DNA of 64,000 bases from Artemia franciscana (Eukaryota > Arthropoda > Branchiopoda > Anostraca > Artemiidae). Of the stretch, positions 10,728 through 20,680 are shown piece after piece. Position 1 is the first letter of the stretch. Every line of letters starts with the position of its first letter. Location: NCBI RefSeq assembly GCF_032884065.1, contig NC_088872.1, forward strand, positions 682,001-746,000, written 5' to 3'. Under the pieces are notes generated by a model, which saw only the letters and a list, made by a program, of their open reading frames with translations, did not search any database and was not told where the DNA came from. The position numbers and the translations under genes were made by a program.

Positions 10728-12435
10728 ATTAAATAAAAAAACAAGTTTTTTCAACTGAAAGTAAGGTGCGACATTAAAACTTAAAACGAACAGAAATTAC
10801 TTCGTATATGAAAGGGGCTGCTTCCTCATCAACGCCCCGGTCTTTACGCTAAAGTTTGACTCTTTCTCTCAACTCTTCTTTTTAAAACAGTAAAAAACTT
10901 TAGCGTAAAGACCGGGGCGTTGATGAGGAAGCAGCCCCTTTCATATACGAAGTAATTTCTGTTCGTTTTAAGTTTTAATGTCGCTCCTTACTTTCAGTTG
11001 AAAAAACTTGTTTTTTTATTTAATTTCTGAACGTTTTTGAATCAATGCATGTTTTGATTTTGGCTCTCTGCAGAGAAATAATTAAAACGAAATTTGCATA
11101 TTTTTTTTTTTTGCTAAATGGCTTTCTCATAATTTTGATCGAATGATTTTGAGAAAAAAAGAGCGAGGGAGGAAGCCTAGTTGCCCTCCCATTTTTGGTT
11201 AATTAAAAAGGCAACTAGAACTTTTAATTTTTTACGAATCTTTTTATGAGTAAAACATATACGTAACTCATAAACTAGCTTACGAAAAGAATGTTTTATT
11301 CTCATGTTTTTATTACACATATGAGAGGGTTCGCCCCCTCGTCAGTACCTCTCTCTTTACACTAAATCTTAAATTTTGTCCCAATTCATTAAGAATGACC
11401 CCTGAATCACAAAAGCCGTAGAATAAATAGTTGACATTGCTAAAAACACTTTAGCGTAAAGAGCGAGGTATTAGGAGGAGGTGAGCCCCTCATATGGGTA
11501 ATAATTTCTGTTCGTTTTAAGTTTTAATGCTGCTCCTTACTTCCAGCTGAAATAAACTTCTTCATATTTATTTTTTCATTGTTTTTTTAAAATAATGCTA
11601 GTAAATCCTGCGCTCCCTTCATGGAAATTTTCTTCCCCCATGACAAATTCCTCGATGGAAAGTTCCCCCAGTATATCCCCCTCTTCTCAACCCCTCCCCC
11701 CAACCAAAAAATCCTCCTGAAAACACCTGTACACTTCCCAATAACCATTACTATATGTAAGCACTGGTCAAAGTTTGTAAATTGTAGCCCCTCCCACGGG
11801 GACTGTGGAGGAGTAAGTCGTTTCCAAAGACATAGTTATAAGGTTTTTCAAATACTTTGAATAAAATGGCTATCTCAGAATTTTGATCCGTTGATTTTGG
11901 GAAAATAATTAGCGTGGGAGGGGGCCTAGGTGCCCTCCAATTTTTTCGGTCACTTAAAAAGGGCGCTAGAACTTTTCATTTCCGTTAGAATTAACCCTCT
12001 CGCAACGTTCTAGGACAACTGGGTCGATACGATCACCCCTGGGAAAAAGAAAAAAAAACAAAAAAAAACAAATAAACACGCATCCGTGATCTGCCTTCTG
12101 GCAAAAAATAGAAAATTCCACATTTTTGTAGATAGGAGCTTGAAACTTCTACAGTAGGGTTTTCTGATACGCTGAATCTGATGGTGTAATTTTCGTTAAG
12201 ATTCTATTACTTTTAGGGGGTGTTTCCCCCTATTTTCTAAAATAACACATATTTTCTCAGGCTCGTAACTTTTGGTGCGTAAGACTAAACTTGATGAAAC
12301 TTATATATTTAAAATCAGCATTAAAATGCGATTCTTTTGATGTAGCTATTGGTATCAAGATTCCATTTTTTAGAGTTTTGGTTTCTATTGAGCCGGGTCG
12401 CTCCTTACTACAGTTCGTTACCACGAACTGTTTGA
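10728..12435 (-). mobile_element. FBH element, full length, inverted
   Basis: 1708-bp copy in reverse orientation: fold-back end at 10728-11030, hairpin end (ACAGTTCGT stem, intact) at 12435. It differs from other copies where the internal 35-bp hairpin should be (about 11440-11510): only one stem arm is present, continuing as a CATATGGGTAATAATTTCTG stretch like the fold-back arm. This suggests module 1 originally ended in the same arm sequence. With 7803-9547 it forms an inverted pair whose fold-backs face each other. Confidence 0.85.
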
Positions 12436-12699
12436 TAATAAAAGTTTCAATGCGCTAAGAGTGAAATGCTTTAAAATTGTTTGCGAATTTGTTTATTGAT
12501 AAGACTTGTATGTTCAAAAGTCTGTGTCATTCAGATTTCTTCTTCCACTTATAGGTAACAATGGTAACGATAAGTGATGGAAACTCGTCAGGATTTAACT
12601 TGCATTCATCTTGGCATGCAAAGTCAGGGTAACATTTTCTACAATATAATGTACTTCATTTTTATTATATCTCTTCGTAAAGTCAAAAATACAATATTA
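12436..12699. other. no gene recognised
   Basis: Spacer between the FBH hairpin end and the decayed minus-strand caspase-like locus. No exon seen. Confidence 0.35.
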
Positions 12700-13690
12700 A
12701 TTCATATTATAAAATTCACGTATTCCAATTTGCTTATTTGAAGTAATGTCACATACGAAATTCTCAAATGAAGAATCTCACTTTCTGTAGCAGCCAAATA
12801 AAAGTCACTAGGTTTATAATCAGAGCAGCCAGTATCTTCACAGCCATGACATAGAAACCAGGCTCTCTTTTTTTCATAGCAATTGAACTGTAGACCAGGT
12901 TCTTCCTCCCAAGACATTTTAAACCACGACGATAACAGTCTCTTAAAAATAAACTGAAATCACGTTTAGAGTTTTTGTTTAATCATACCAGGGTAAATAT
13001 TTTACCATTGATCACATTTATCATAGTGAGAACTGGAGCTTAATGAGACCTCTAGTGTGAAAGTCACAATATCTTCAAGACAAGAATTACAGTCTTTAAA
13101 TTGCACAGCGTTTTCTCTATGCAATTTAAATATATTGCATAATTTATATTTTTCATCATAGTCATCAACAATTGCACTGTTCTCACAGGATGACCTCAAT
13201 GTATGACCTCAATGACCTCAGCTCCTCAATGTATTGAAACATATTGGACATGTGTAAAACATTTTTTCAATGTTGACTGTCTCACTGCTAAAAAGAAACT
13301 GTGTCGCGATCATTAAAATGAATGTCTTCTAGGAAGAAGAGTAATCGAGTGAAGTCACACATCAAATCTATTAAACTTGTTCAGACAAGATGTTTCAACT
13401 TATTTGCTGTTGCTATGCCAAATGGCCGTCTTAACCGAATTTCTAGGTAGTGGTTAAAAGCAAAGCCACAATATCATTTGTTTCGTTTCAGTTAATATGT
13501 CAAAAAATTTAGTAAATGTATCTGGACCACGACGTAAAAGATTCATGCATTATTCCAAAGACTGGGAATCTTTTCTCATTATATTGTTAAGCATTCTTTT
13601 AGAAAATATTTTCCTTTGAAGAGATAACTCTAGAAAATCATCATCTAGGATCAATCGTTGCTCCAAAAGTCACGATTCAGAATAATTTTT
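12700..13690 (-). pseudogene. decayed CARD-containing caspase-like gene
   Basis: Read on the minus strand. At 13667-13447 a frame encodes a CARD-like domain: LLEQRLILDDDFLELSL, RKIFSKRMLNNIMR, then after one in-frame TAA, NLLRRGPDTFTKFFDILTE. The RRGPxxFxxFxxxLxET pattern is typical of initiator-caspase CARDs. Further downstream at 13199-13005 a frame with KLCNIFKLHRENAVQFKD and HYDKCDQ resembles the caspase p20 region before the catalytic His. At 12917-12705 a frame with RAWFLCHGCEDTG and PSDFYLAATES resembles the region around the catalytic Cys, but no QACxG is readable. Stops and frame changes separate the pieces, so this is a remnant. The CARD call is firmer than the protease pieces. Confidence 0.5.
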
Positions 13691-13825
13691 CATTTCAAAA
13701 ATCCAAGCATTTTTAATCCTGACACTCTCACTACCAATTACAGATTAACATAGAATGAAGATTCTTTCTTGCTAGTAACAAACTCCTTTTTTATAGATGG
13801 ATTCAGATCGTTGTCTTCAATATAT

Positions 13826-14095
13826 CTAACAATTTAATCCGTCTTGTAATCTTTGTATATGCATTATATTCACTTTTGCGGCAATGCATAACTGTTCTTC
13901 TGCCTTCAATTTGCCCAATGATATTACACATTGTGCAAACATCTTGTCCCATTCTAGGGTTAGCTGGCAACCCCTTGTAATTTCTACTGCTACGTTAGGC
14001 ACTCTGGCTCTTATTTCACCATTCTTAGAACCTTCAATATCCAATAGAATAAAAGCATCTTTAAATACCGGATAATATCCTCGATTTTGACGCAT
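13826..14095 (-). other. hypothetical 89-codon frame upstream of CARD remnant
   Basis: Minus-strand open frame with coding-like composition (contains AFILLDIEGSKNGEIR and LTLEWDKMFAQCV). No domain recognised. It sits immediately 5' of the CARD remnant on the same strand and may be another part of that decayed locus. No splice sites were confidently assigned. Confidence 0.25.
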
Positions 14096-14334
14096 TGAAC
14101 TCTTAGGTTTTAATAATGAGGTAAGTTAACCCCAATATCTAACAACTGACGTGTCGTTGACCTTCAAAACCAGTTTTGCTGGATTATAAAGGTCAACCAG
14201 AACCAAAACAATTACCGTAAGATTACATCATCTTCACCTGTAAATACTGGACCATGATCAAATTATTTTACAACCGGGACTTCCCCACTTGACTAGCAGA
14301 CTCTAACAGGTTCTATTACGCTTCCGGCAAAGAA

Positions 14335-14495
14335 AGTATTTGCACAAGTAAACAAACCCTATTACATAACAATCAAAGAAAACCTGAAGTAAACAAACTC
14401 TATTACGTAACAAGTACTTGCATCCTGAAGAAAACATTCCCTATTATGTAACACATACTTACATCCTAAAGGAAACAAACCCTATTACAAACCGA
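14335..14495. repeat. ~50-bp degenerate tandem repeat
   Basis: Three to four diverged units containing AAACAAACCCTATTACGTAA and TACTTGCATCCTGAAG blocks. No coding role is evident. Read as a small minisatellite. Confidence 0.6.
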
Positions 14496-14519
14496 TTCGA
14501 AGGGGGTACTGTTCCCTTA

Positions 14520-14695
14520 AGAGACAGAGGCCTATCACTACTTTTCTTAAAGAGTTTGGAACAAAATTCGAACTTTAGAGTAAAGAGCGAGGTGTTGATA
14601 AGGGGACAAAACCCCTCATATACGTAATAATTTCGGCTTGTTTTAAGTTTTAATGTTGTTCCTTACTCTCAGTTGAAAGCTTGTTTTGTTTAATT
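14520..14695 (-). mobile_element. solo arm of the FBH fold-back
   Basis: A single copy of the arm: ACTTTAGAGTAAAGAGCGAGG, CCCCTCATATACGTAATAAT, GTTTTAAGTTTTAATG, ending in T/A-rich TTTAATTAATG. No second arm and no FBH body flank it. Either a deletion derivative or a free-standing short form of the module. Confidence 0.75.
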
Positions 14696-16129
14696 AATGA
14701 AAAACACCTCAACATTTAGTTGCACAGATTTGCAGTAGAGGGTGCCCAATTAAAAAAAAAAATATGGTTGAAGAACCAGCAAAAGATAAGCTACAGATAC
14801 ATGTCACCAATGAGTTTAAGAAGGAGTACCTTTCCTTGAAGCTTTAGTTCTCTTTGGGAATCAGGATCTTCTAGGACGTTGCGTTATGTAACCTTACGGA
14901 GCAAATTCTTTCCATGAAGTAGACAGTACCAGTTCAAGTCACAAAAGTTTATGATTTTTATTTCATTATGTGTCCTTTGATTTAGTTAAAAATACCCCTA
15001 AGTATTCACAAAAGTTTCGCATTGACACCCTTACTCTTTTGGAACACAACTGGGCTGAAACATTCCCCCTTTCTTAATCACAAATCCTGTGTGTAAACAA
15101 TCGAAAATAGTGTAATTTTCAAATTGCCAAATAGTTTATCTCAAAATAAGGGCTTTATTGTCAATACAAATACAGAAGAGAGAATAATGAGGACTTTTTT
15201 CCCAAGACAGAGAACCAAAAAAAAAACTATTTGAATATTTCGGCCCTATATCTAAGGGCCGTCTTCAGCAAAGAAAATAATAAACAATAACACACTTACA
15301 ATACAATTTCTCGGTTAAAAATCCTTTTTTTTTAATAGCCTTGGCATCATTATTTCTTAACGTCAATATTTATAACTTATTCTTACGTTTATTTTTTCTC
15401 TAAATAATTATTTTTCAAATTTCACTCCTTCTATGTAACCAGGATACACACAGTGGTTTTCGATTCATGTTCAAAATACCCCTCACCATCCACAGAGAAC
15501 CCAAAGATACTGATTTTTCCTTGAAGCAGTTTCCGAGGGGTTTCCAAGAGGACTTTCCTTGAAGATTTATTTCTCTTTGGGAATCACGTTCATGTCTGAA
15601 TTTTTATGAACGAAAATAGTTAGTCAAATTTATCTAATTGGTTTTCTCATTTACTCCATGATTCATTTCGACACCACTGGTGAGAATGTGATACTGCCCT
15701 AAAAACTCCATAATTTTGAAACCATCAAAAAAAATAATTAGAAATTATCGCTTTTCAGGTATGAATATACCTAAGGGGCAAACTTTTTTTTTACATCCAT
15801 GGTGCCTAAAATACACTAGAAATGTTCATAGACTTCTTTTAACTTCCGTCAAAGTATTTTTTGCTTTTTTTCGTGTTTCAGCTAATAAATGAAATTGCAC
15901 TCCTGTATTATAAGGCTTATGAGTTAATTGGCAGGATTGTCACTGTACGCTGTATTTGCTCAATTGCAAAGTAGATACAAGAATTGATATACCTATATTT
16001 TAATTACCGTACCATTTGACAAATTTCTAATCTAACTACTATTTGAAAATAAGAAAGAAAACTGGAGCGGCTATTAATCCTCCGGCAACAGCCGCGAGCT
16101 CAAAGAAGTTGTACATACTCCCTTAAGGT
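14696..16129. other. no gene seen; GGCCC hairpin repeat
   Basis: No exon found. At 15236-15273 the block TTTCGGCCCTATATCTAAGG plus GCCGTCTTCAGCAAAG can form a GGCCC/GGGCC hairpin and recurs at 34419-34454, so it is a dispersed repeat. Confidence 0.5.
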
Positions 16130-17335
16130 TCTAGGCGTTACCCCCTCCCCTCCTTCAGAAAATACCCCCGTAGAAAATACCCCCCGCAGAAAACACCCCC
16201 CGGAAAATATCCCCGGTTAATATTCCCCCCTTGGAAAATAAGATTTTCCAAAGCTATGAATTTATTTGAGTTTTGTTTTGTTTTTTATTTCCGTATTTGG
16301 AAGGAATTTTGGTACTTGTGTATTATGCACCACTCACTCAATTTTACGCTGCGTAAAACTCGAGAGCAAACCGGTTTCTTCGTTAGTTTCTTTTATCTTA
16401 GCGCGAGACAGGACAAAGAAAAGTGACAGAATATATAGGAAATATATAATTTGGGCTATATATTTGCACATAAGGGTGGGGGGGGGGTAAAGTATTCGGA
16501 CAGTTTGAAGTCTGAAAACAATTCTTACTTAACACATTCTTACCTAACACATTTTACATGCAGACCCGCTATATTTTACCCCCTCCCCACTAATGTGCAA
16601 ATCTATACCCCAAATTTGTTTATAAAATAACAAAGAAACTAATGCAAAAACCGGTTTGTTCTCGCGTTTTACACATCGTAAACTTACCCCTTTTTTAATT
16701 TAATTTCTGATCGTTTTTTAATAATACCGATAAGTTTACGATGTGTATAACTCGAGAACAAACCGGTTTTTGCATTAGTTTCTTTGATACTTCAGAAATA
16801 AATTTGGGCTATAAATTTGCACATTATGGGGAGGGGGTAAAGTATAGCGGGTCTGCATACAAAATGTGTTAGGGACGATTCTTCTGCATATTATGAATTA
16901 AGAATTGTTTTCTGACTTCAAACTGTCCAAATACTTTACCCCCCCCCCTTTTGTACAAATATATTGCCAAAATTATATATTTCCCATCTATTCTGTCACT
17001 TTGTCTTTTCTCACGCTAAGCTGAAACAAACTAACGATGAAACTGGTTTTTTCTCAAGTTTTACATACAGCGTAAACTTGAGTGAGTGGCGCATAATGCA
17101 CAAGTACCAAAATTTCTTCCCCCTGTCGAAATGAAAAAATCAAATAAAATTCTCAAATTTGGATATCCCTTACTTTCCAATGGCATTTTCCAAAGGAGGA
17201 GAGATATTTTCCGCGGGGTTTATTTTCCTTGGGGGGGGGGGGGGGGTATTTTCCACTGGGGGAGGGTTACGGAGAGTATTTTTCGGGGTGGGGAGGGTAC
17301 TTTCCGCGGGGTGTATTTTCAAGGGGGGTAAAGAC
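16130..17335. repeat. G-rich large fold-back
   Basis: Long inverted repeat of ~550-600-bp arms around a spacer at 16686-16730. Inner arm landmarks AACCGGTTTGTTCTCG and ACACATCGTAAACTTA (left) return inverted at 16731-16790. Outer arms include TGCACCACTCACTCAA / its complement near 17075-17095. The outer tips are C-rich on the left (16136-16250) and G-rich on the right (17195-17330), made of TATTTTCCGCGGGG-like units, with a 16-G run at 17231-17246. The spacer carries TTTAATTTCTGATCGTTTTT, a motif that also borders FBH fold-backs. Confidence 0.85.
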
Positions 17336-18515
17336 AACCACTCTCCCTTAAATCGAATAGGATTGTCAGATACAATATAGCCTGTTTTAATTCTTCTTGA
17401 CCTTTCTGCATGACTTTTTGAAGTTTGAAAGGAGCGAAAATAGGAGCTCTCAGAACTAAGTTTCTTCGTCCAAACCAACAGCGATTTACGCATCATAAAA
17501 GATGATCTGTTTCACCAAATATTTTTTTAGATCTAGGACTTATCATATAACCACTTTCTAATGAACACAAAATAGTTTTTCTATAAACCTTCCAACAGAA
17601 CTAATCTAAGAGTGCGCCCTAAAAATCATTTATAAAGGGAGGGGGGTAAAGTTAGCGGCTCTTCACACAAAATGTGTTAAGTATAATTATTCTGCATATT
17701 ATGAAGCAAGACTTGTTTTCTGACTTCAAACTGTCCAAATACATTGCCCCCCTCCCCCTTATGTACAAATATATAACCCAAACTATATATTTATCATCCA
17801 TTATGTCACTTGTCTTTGTTTTTTCTCGCGCTAAGCTGGAAAAAAATAACGATGAAACCGGGTTGTTCTCGAGTTTTACACACAGCGTAAACTTGAGTGA
17901 GTGGCGCATAATACACAAGTATCAAAATTTGTTCCCCCACGAAAATAAAAAAAAATCAAATAAAATTCTCAAATTTGGAAATCCCTTACTTTTCAATTGT
18001 ATTTGCCAGAGGGGAGGATATCTTCCGCGGGGGGTATTATCCACACGGAGTATTCTCCGCGGGTGTTATTTTCCCGGAGGGTGGGGGGTATTTTCAACAG
18101 GGTAGGGGATTTTCGGGGGGTATTTTCCGCAGGAGGTATTTTATGGGGGATATTTTCCGCAGAAGGTATTTTCCGGGGGGATAATCACCGGCGGGTAAAC
18201 GACGGTCACTCTCCCTTAAACAGAATCGGATGGTCAGCTACAATATAGTCTGTTTTAATTCTCCCTAACCTTTCTGTATGACTTTTCGAAAATTGGAAGG
18301 AACGGAAATGGGAGCTCTCAGAAATAAGTTTCTCCGTGCGAACCCACAGCGATTTGCGCAACATAAAAGATGATTTGTTTCACCAAATAATTTTTTAGAT
18401 CTCGGACTTATCATATAACAGCTTTCTAATGAACACGAATTATTTTTTCTAAAAACCTTCCAACAGAACTAATCAACGAGTGCGCCATAAAAATCATTTA
18501 TCAAGGGGGGGGGTG
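16860..18515. repeat. ~0.8-kb tandem duplication
   Basis: The right arm of the fold-back plus ~300 bp of downstream sequence is repeated once: AAAATGTGTTA...TTCTGCATATTATGAA at ~16863 returns at ~17671, and the CACTCTCCCTTAAA...TCATTTATAAAGGG stretch (17338-17650) returns at 18206-18505. The units differ by many substitutions and in the number of G-rich ATTTTCCGC subunits, so the event is not recent. Confidence 0.8.
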
Positions 18516-18937
18516 TATCCTGTGCTAACCTGTTGAAAAATACTGTGCTTTAAACTCCTTTTAAAAGGGAGAATTGATAAAATTTAAAGTTTCACAAAGT
18601 CTGCATTGGCTAATTGCAGAACCTTAGGTCTACTGAAAGCCTTTTTAGCACCCTCTTTAATAATTTACCCCCTTCCTTTTTTTACCGTGCCTACTCTTGC
18701 CGGTTGAAAAATACTGAGAAAATATTTTCTTAACGGAGAAGCGATAAGTTTTAAGTTTTGCAAAGCCTGAATTGGTTAAATCCTTAATCTAAGGTAATTT
18801 GATACCTCTTCAAAAATTTACCCCCAACCCCTTTTCTTACTGCACCTCCTCTTACCTGTACAAAAATACTAAGAAAATGCCTTTAGGAGGGAGAAAGGAT
18901 GAATTTTAAGTTTCACAAAGTCTGCACTGGCTTTTTT
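18516..18937. repeat. ~176-bp satellite (left part)
   Basis: First units of a degenerate tandem array continued at 20681-23055. Landmarks per unit: CTGTTGAAAAATACTGAGCA, TTTCACAAAGTCTGCATTGG, CAGAACCTAAGG and a C-rich AATTTACCCCC stretch. Interrupted after CTGCACTGGCT by a full FBH copy. Confidence 0.85.
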
Positions 18938-20680
18938 TCAAACAGTTCGTGGTAACGAACTGTAGTAAGGAGCGACCCGGCTCAATAGTAACCAAAACTC
19001 TAAAAAATTGAATTTTGATATCAATAGCTACATCAAAAAAATCGCATTTTAATGCTGATTTAAAATATATAAGTTTCATCAAGTTTAGTCTTACCCATCA
19101 AAAGTTGCGAGCCTGAGAAAATTTGCCTTATTTAGGAAAATAGGGGAAACACCCCCTAAAAGTTGTAGGATCTTAGCGAAAATGACACCATCAGATTCAG
19201 CGTATCAGAGAACCCAACTGTAGAAGTTTCAAGCTCTTATCTACAAAAATGTGGAATTTTGTATTTTTTTTTGCCAGAAGACAAATCACGGGTGCGTGTT
19301 TATTTTTTATTTTTATTTTTTTTTTTTTCAGGGGTCATCGTATCGACCAAGTGGTCCTAGAATGTCGCAAGAGGGCTCATTCTAACGGAAATGAAAAGTT
19401 CTAGTGCCCTTTTTAAGTGACCAAAAAAATTGGAGGGCATCTAGGCCCCCTCCCACGCTCATTTTTTTCCCAAAGTCAACGGATCAAAATTTTGAGATAG
19501 CCATTTTGTTCAGTATAGTCGAAAACCATAATAACTATGTCTTTGGGGATGACTTACTCCCCCACAATCCCTGGGGGAGGGGCTGCAAGTTACAAACTTT
19601 GATCGGTGTTTGCATATAGTAATGGTTATTGGGAAGTGTACAGACGTTTTCAGGGGGATTTTATTTTGTTTGGGGGTGAGGCTAAGGACAGGGGGCTATG
19701 TTGGAGGATCTTTCCTTGGAGGAATCTGTCACGGGGGAAGAAAAATTCAATGAAAAGGGCGCAGGATTCTCTAGCATTACTATAAGAAAACAATGAAAAA
19801 TAAACATGAAAACGTTTTTTCAAATGAAAGGAAGAAGTAGCATTGAAACTTAAAACGAACAGAGATTATTACGCATATGAGGGGTTCTAAAAATTCTTTG
19901 GCATAAAGAGCGAGGTATTTAGGAGGAGATAAATACCTCGCTCTTTATGCTATAGTGTTTTTAGTAATTTCAACTATTTATTCTACGGCCTTTCTGATTC
20001 AGGGGTCATTCTTAAAGAATTGGGACAAAACTTACGATTTAGTGTAAAGAAGGAGGTATTAACGAGGGTACAAACCCCCTCATATACATAATAAAAATTA
20101 ATGAATATAAAAGTTTGTTACGTAAGTTAATTCTAAAGTTACATATATTTTTTGCTAATAAAAAAATTCGTTAAAATTAAAATTAATAGTTGCCTTTTTA
20201 TGTAACCGAAAAATTGCATGGCAACTAGGCTTCCTTCCCCATCCCATATTTCTCAAAATCGTATGATCAAAACTAAGAGAAACCCATTTAGCCAAAAAAG
20301 GAATTAATATGCAAATTTCATTTGAATAGTTTACGTGTGGAGAGTCAAAATCAAACATGCATTAATTCAAAAACGTTCAGAAATTACATAAAAAAACTAG
20401 TTTTTTTAACTGAAAGTAAGGAGCGACATTAAAACTTAAAACGAACAGAAATTACTCCGTATATGAAATGGATTGTCCCCTCCGCAATCCCTCGCTCTTT
20501 ACGCTAAAGTTTGACTCTTTGCCACAATTCTGCTTTTTAAAACAATTAAAAGCTTTAGCGTAAAGAGCGAGGGATTGCGGAGGGGACAATCCATTTCATA
20601 TACGGAGTAATTTCTGTTCGTTTTAAGTTTTAATGTCGCTCCTTATTTTCAGTTAAAAAAACTAGTTTTTTTTATGTAAT
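18938..20680 (+). mobile_element. FBH element inserted in a satellite
   Basis: 1743-bp copy with an intact terminal hairpin, the internal hairpin near 19890-19960 (one loop-side mismatch), both modules and the fold-back ending ATGTAAT. Left flank ...TGCACTGGCT and right flank AATTCAAAACCTAAGGCATC rejoin as one satellite unit (compare GGCTAATTGCAGAACC in neighbours). The insertion therefore has no obvious target-site duplication beyond T/A ambiguity. Confidence 0.9.

Noticed and set aside
17086..17380. Long glycine/proline-rich frames on both strands in the G-rich fold-back
   Set aside because: They are translations of the ATTTTCCGCGGGG unit array; overlapping frames on both strands indicate repeat artefact.
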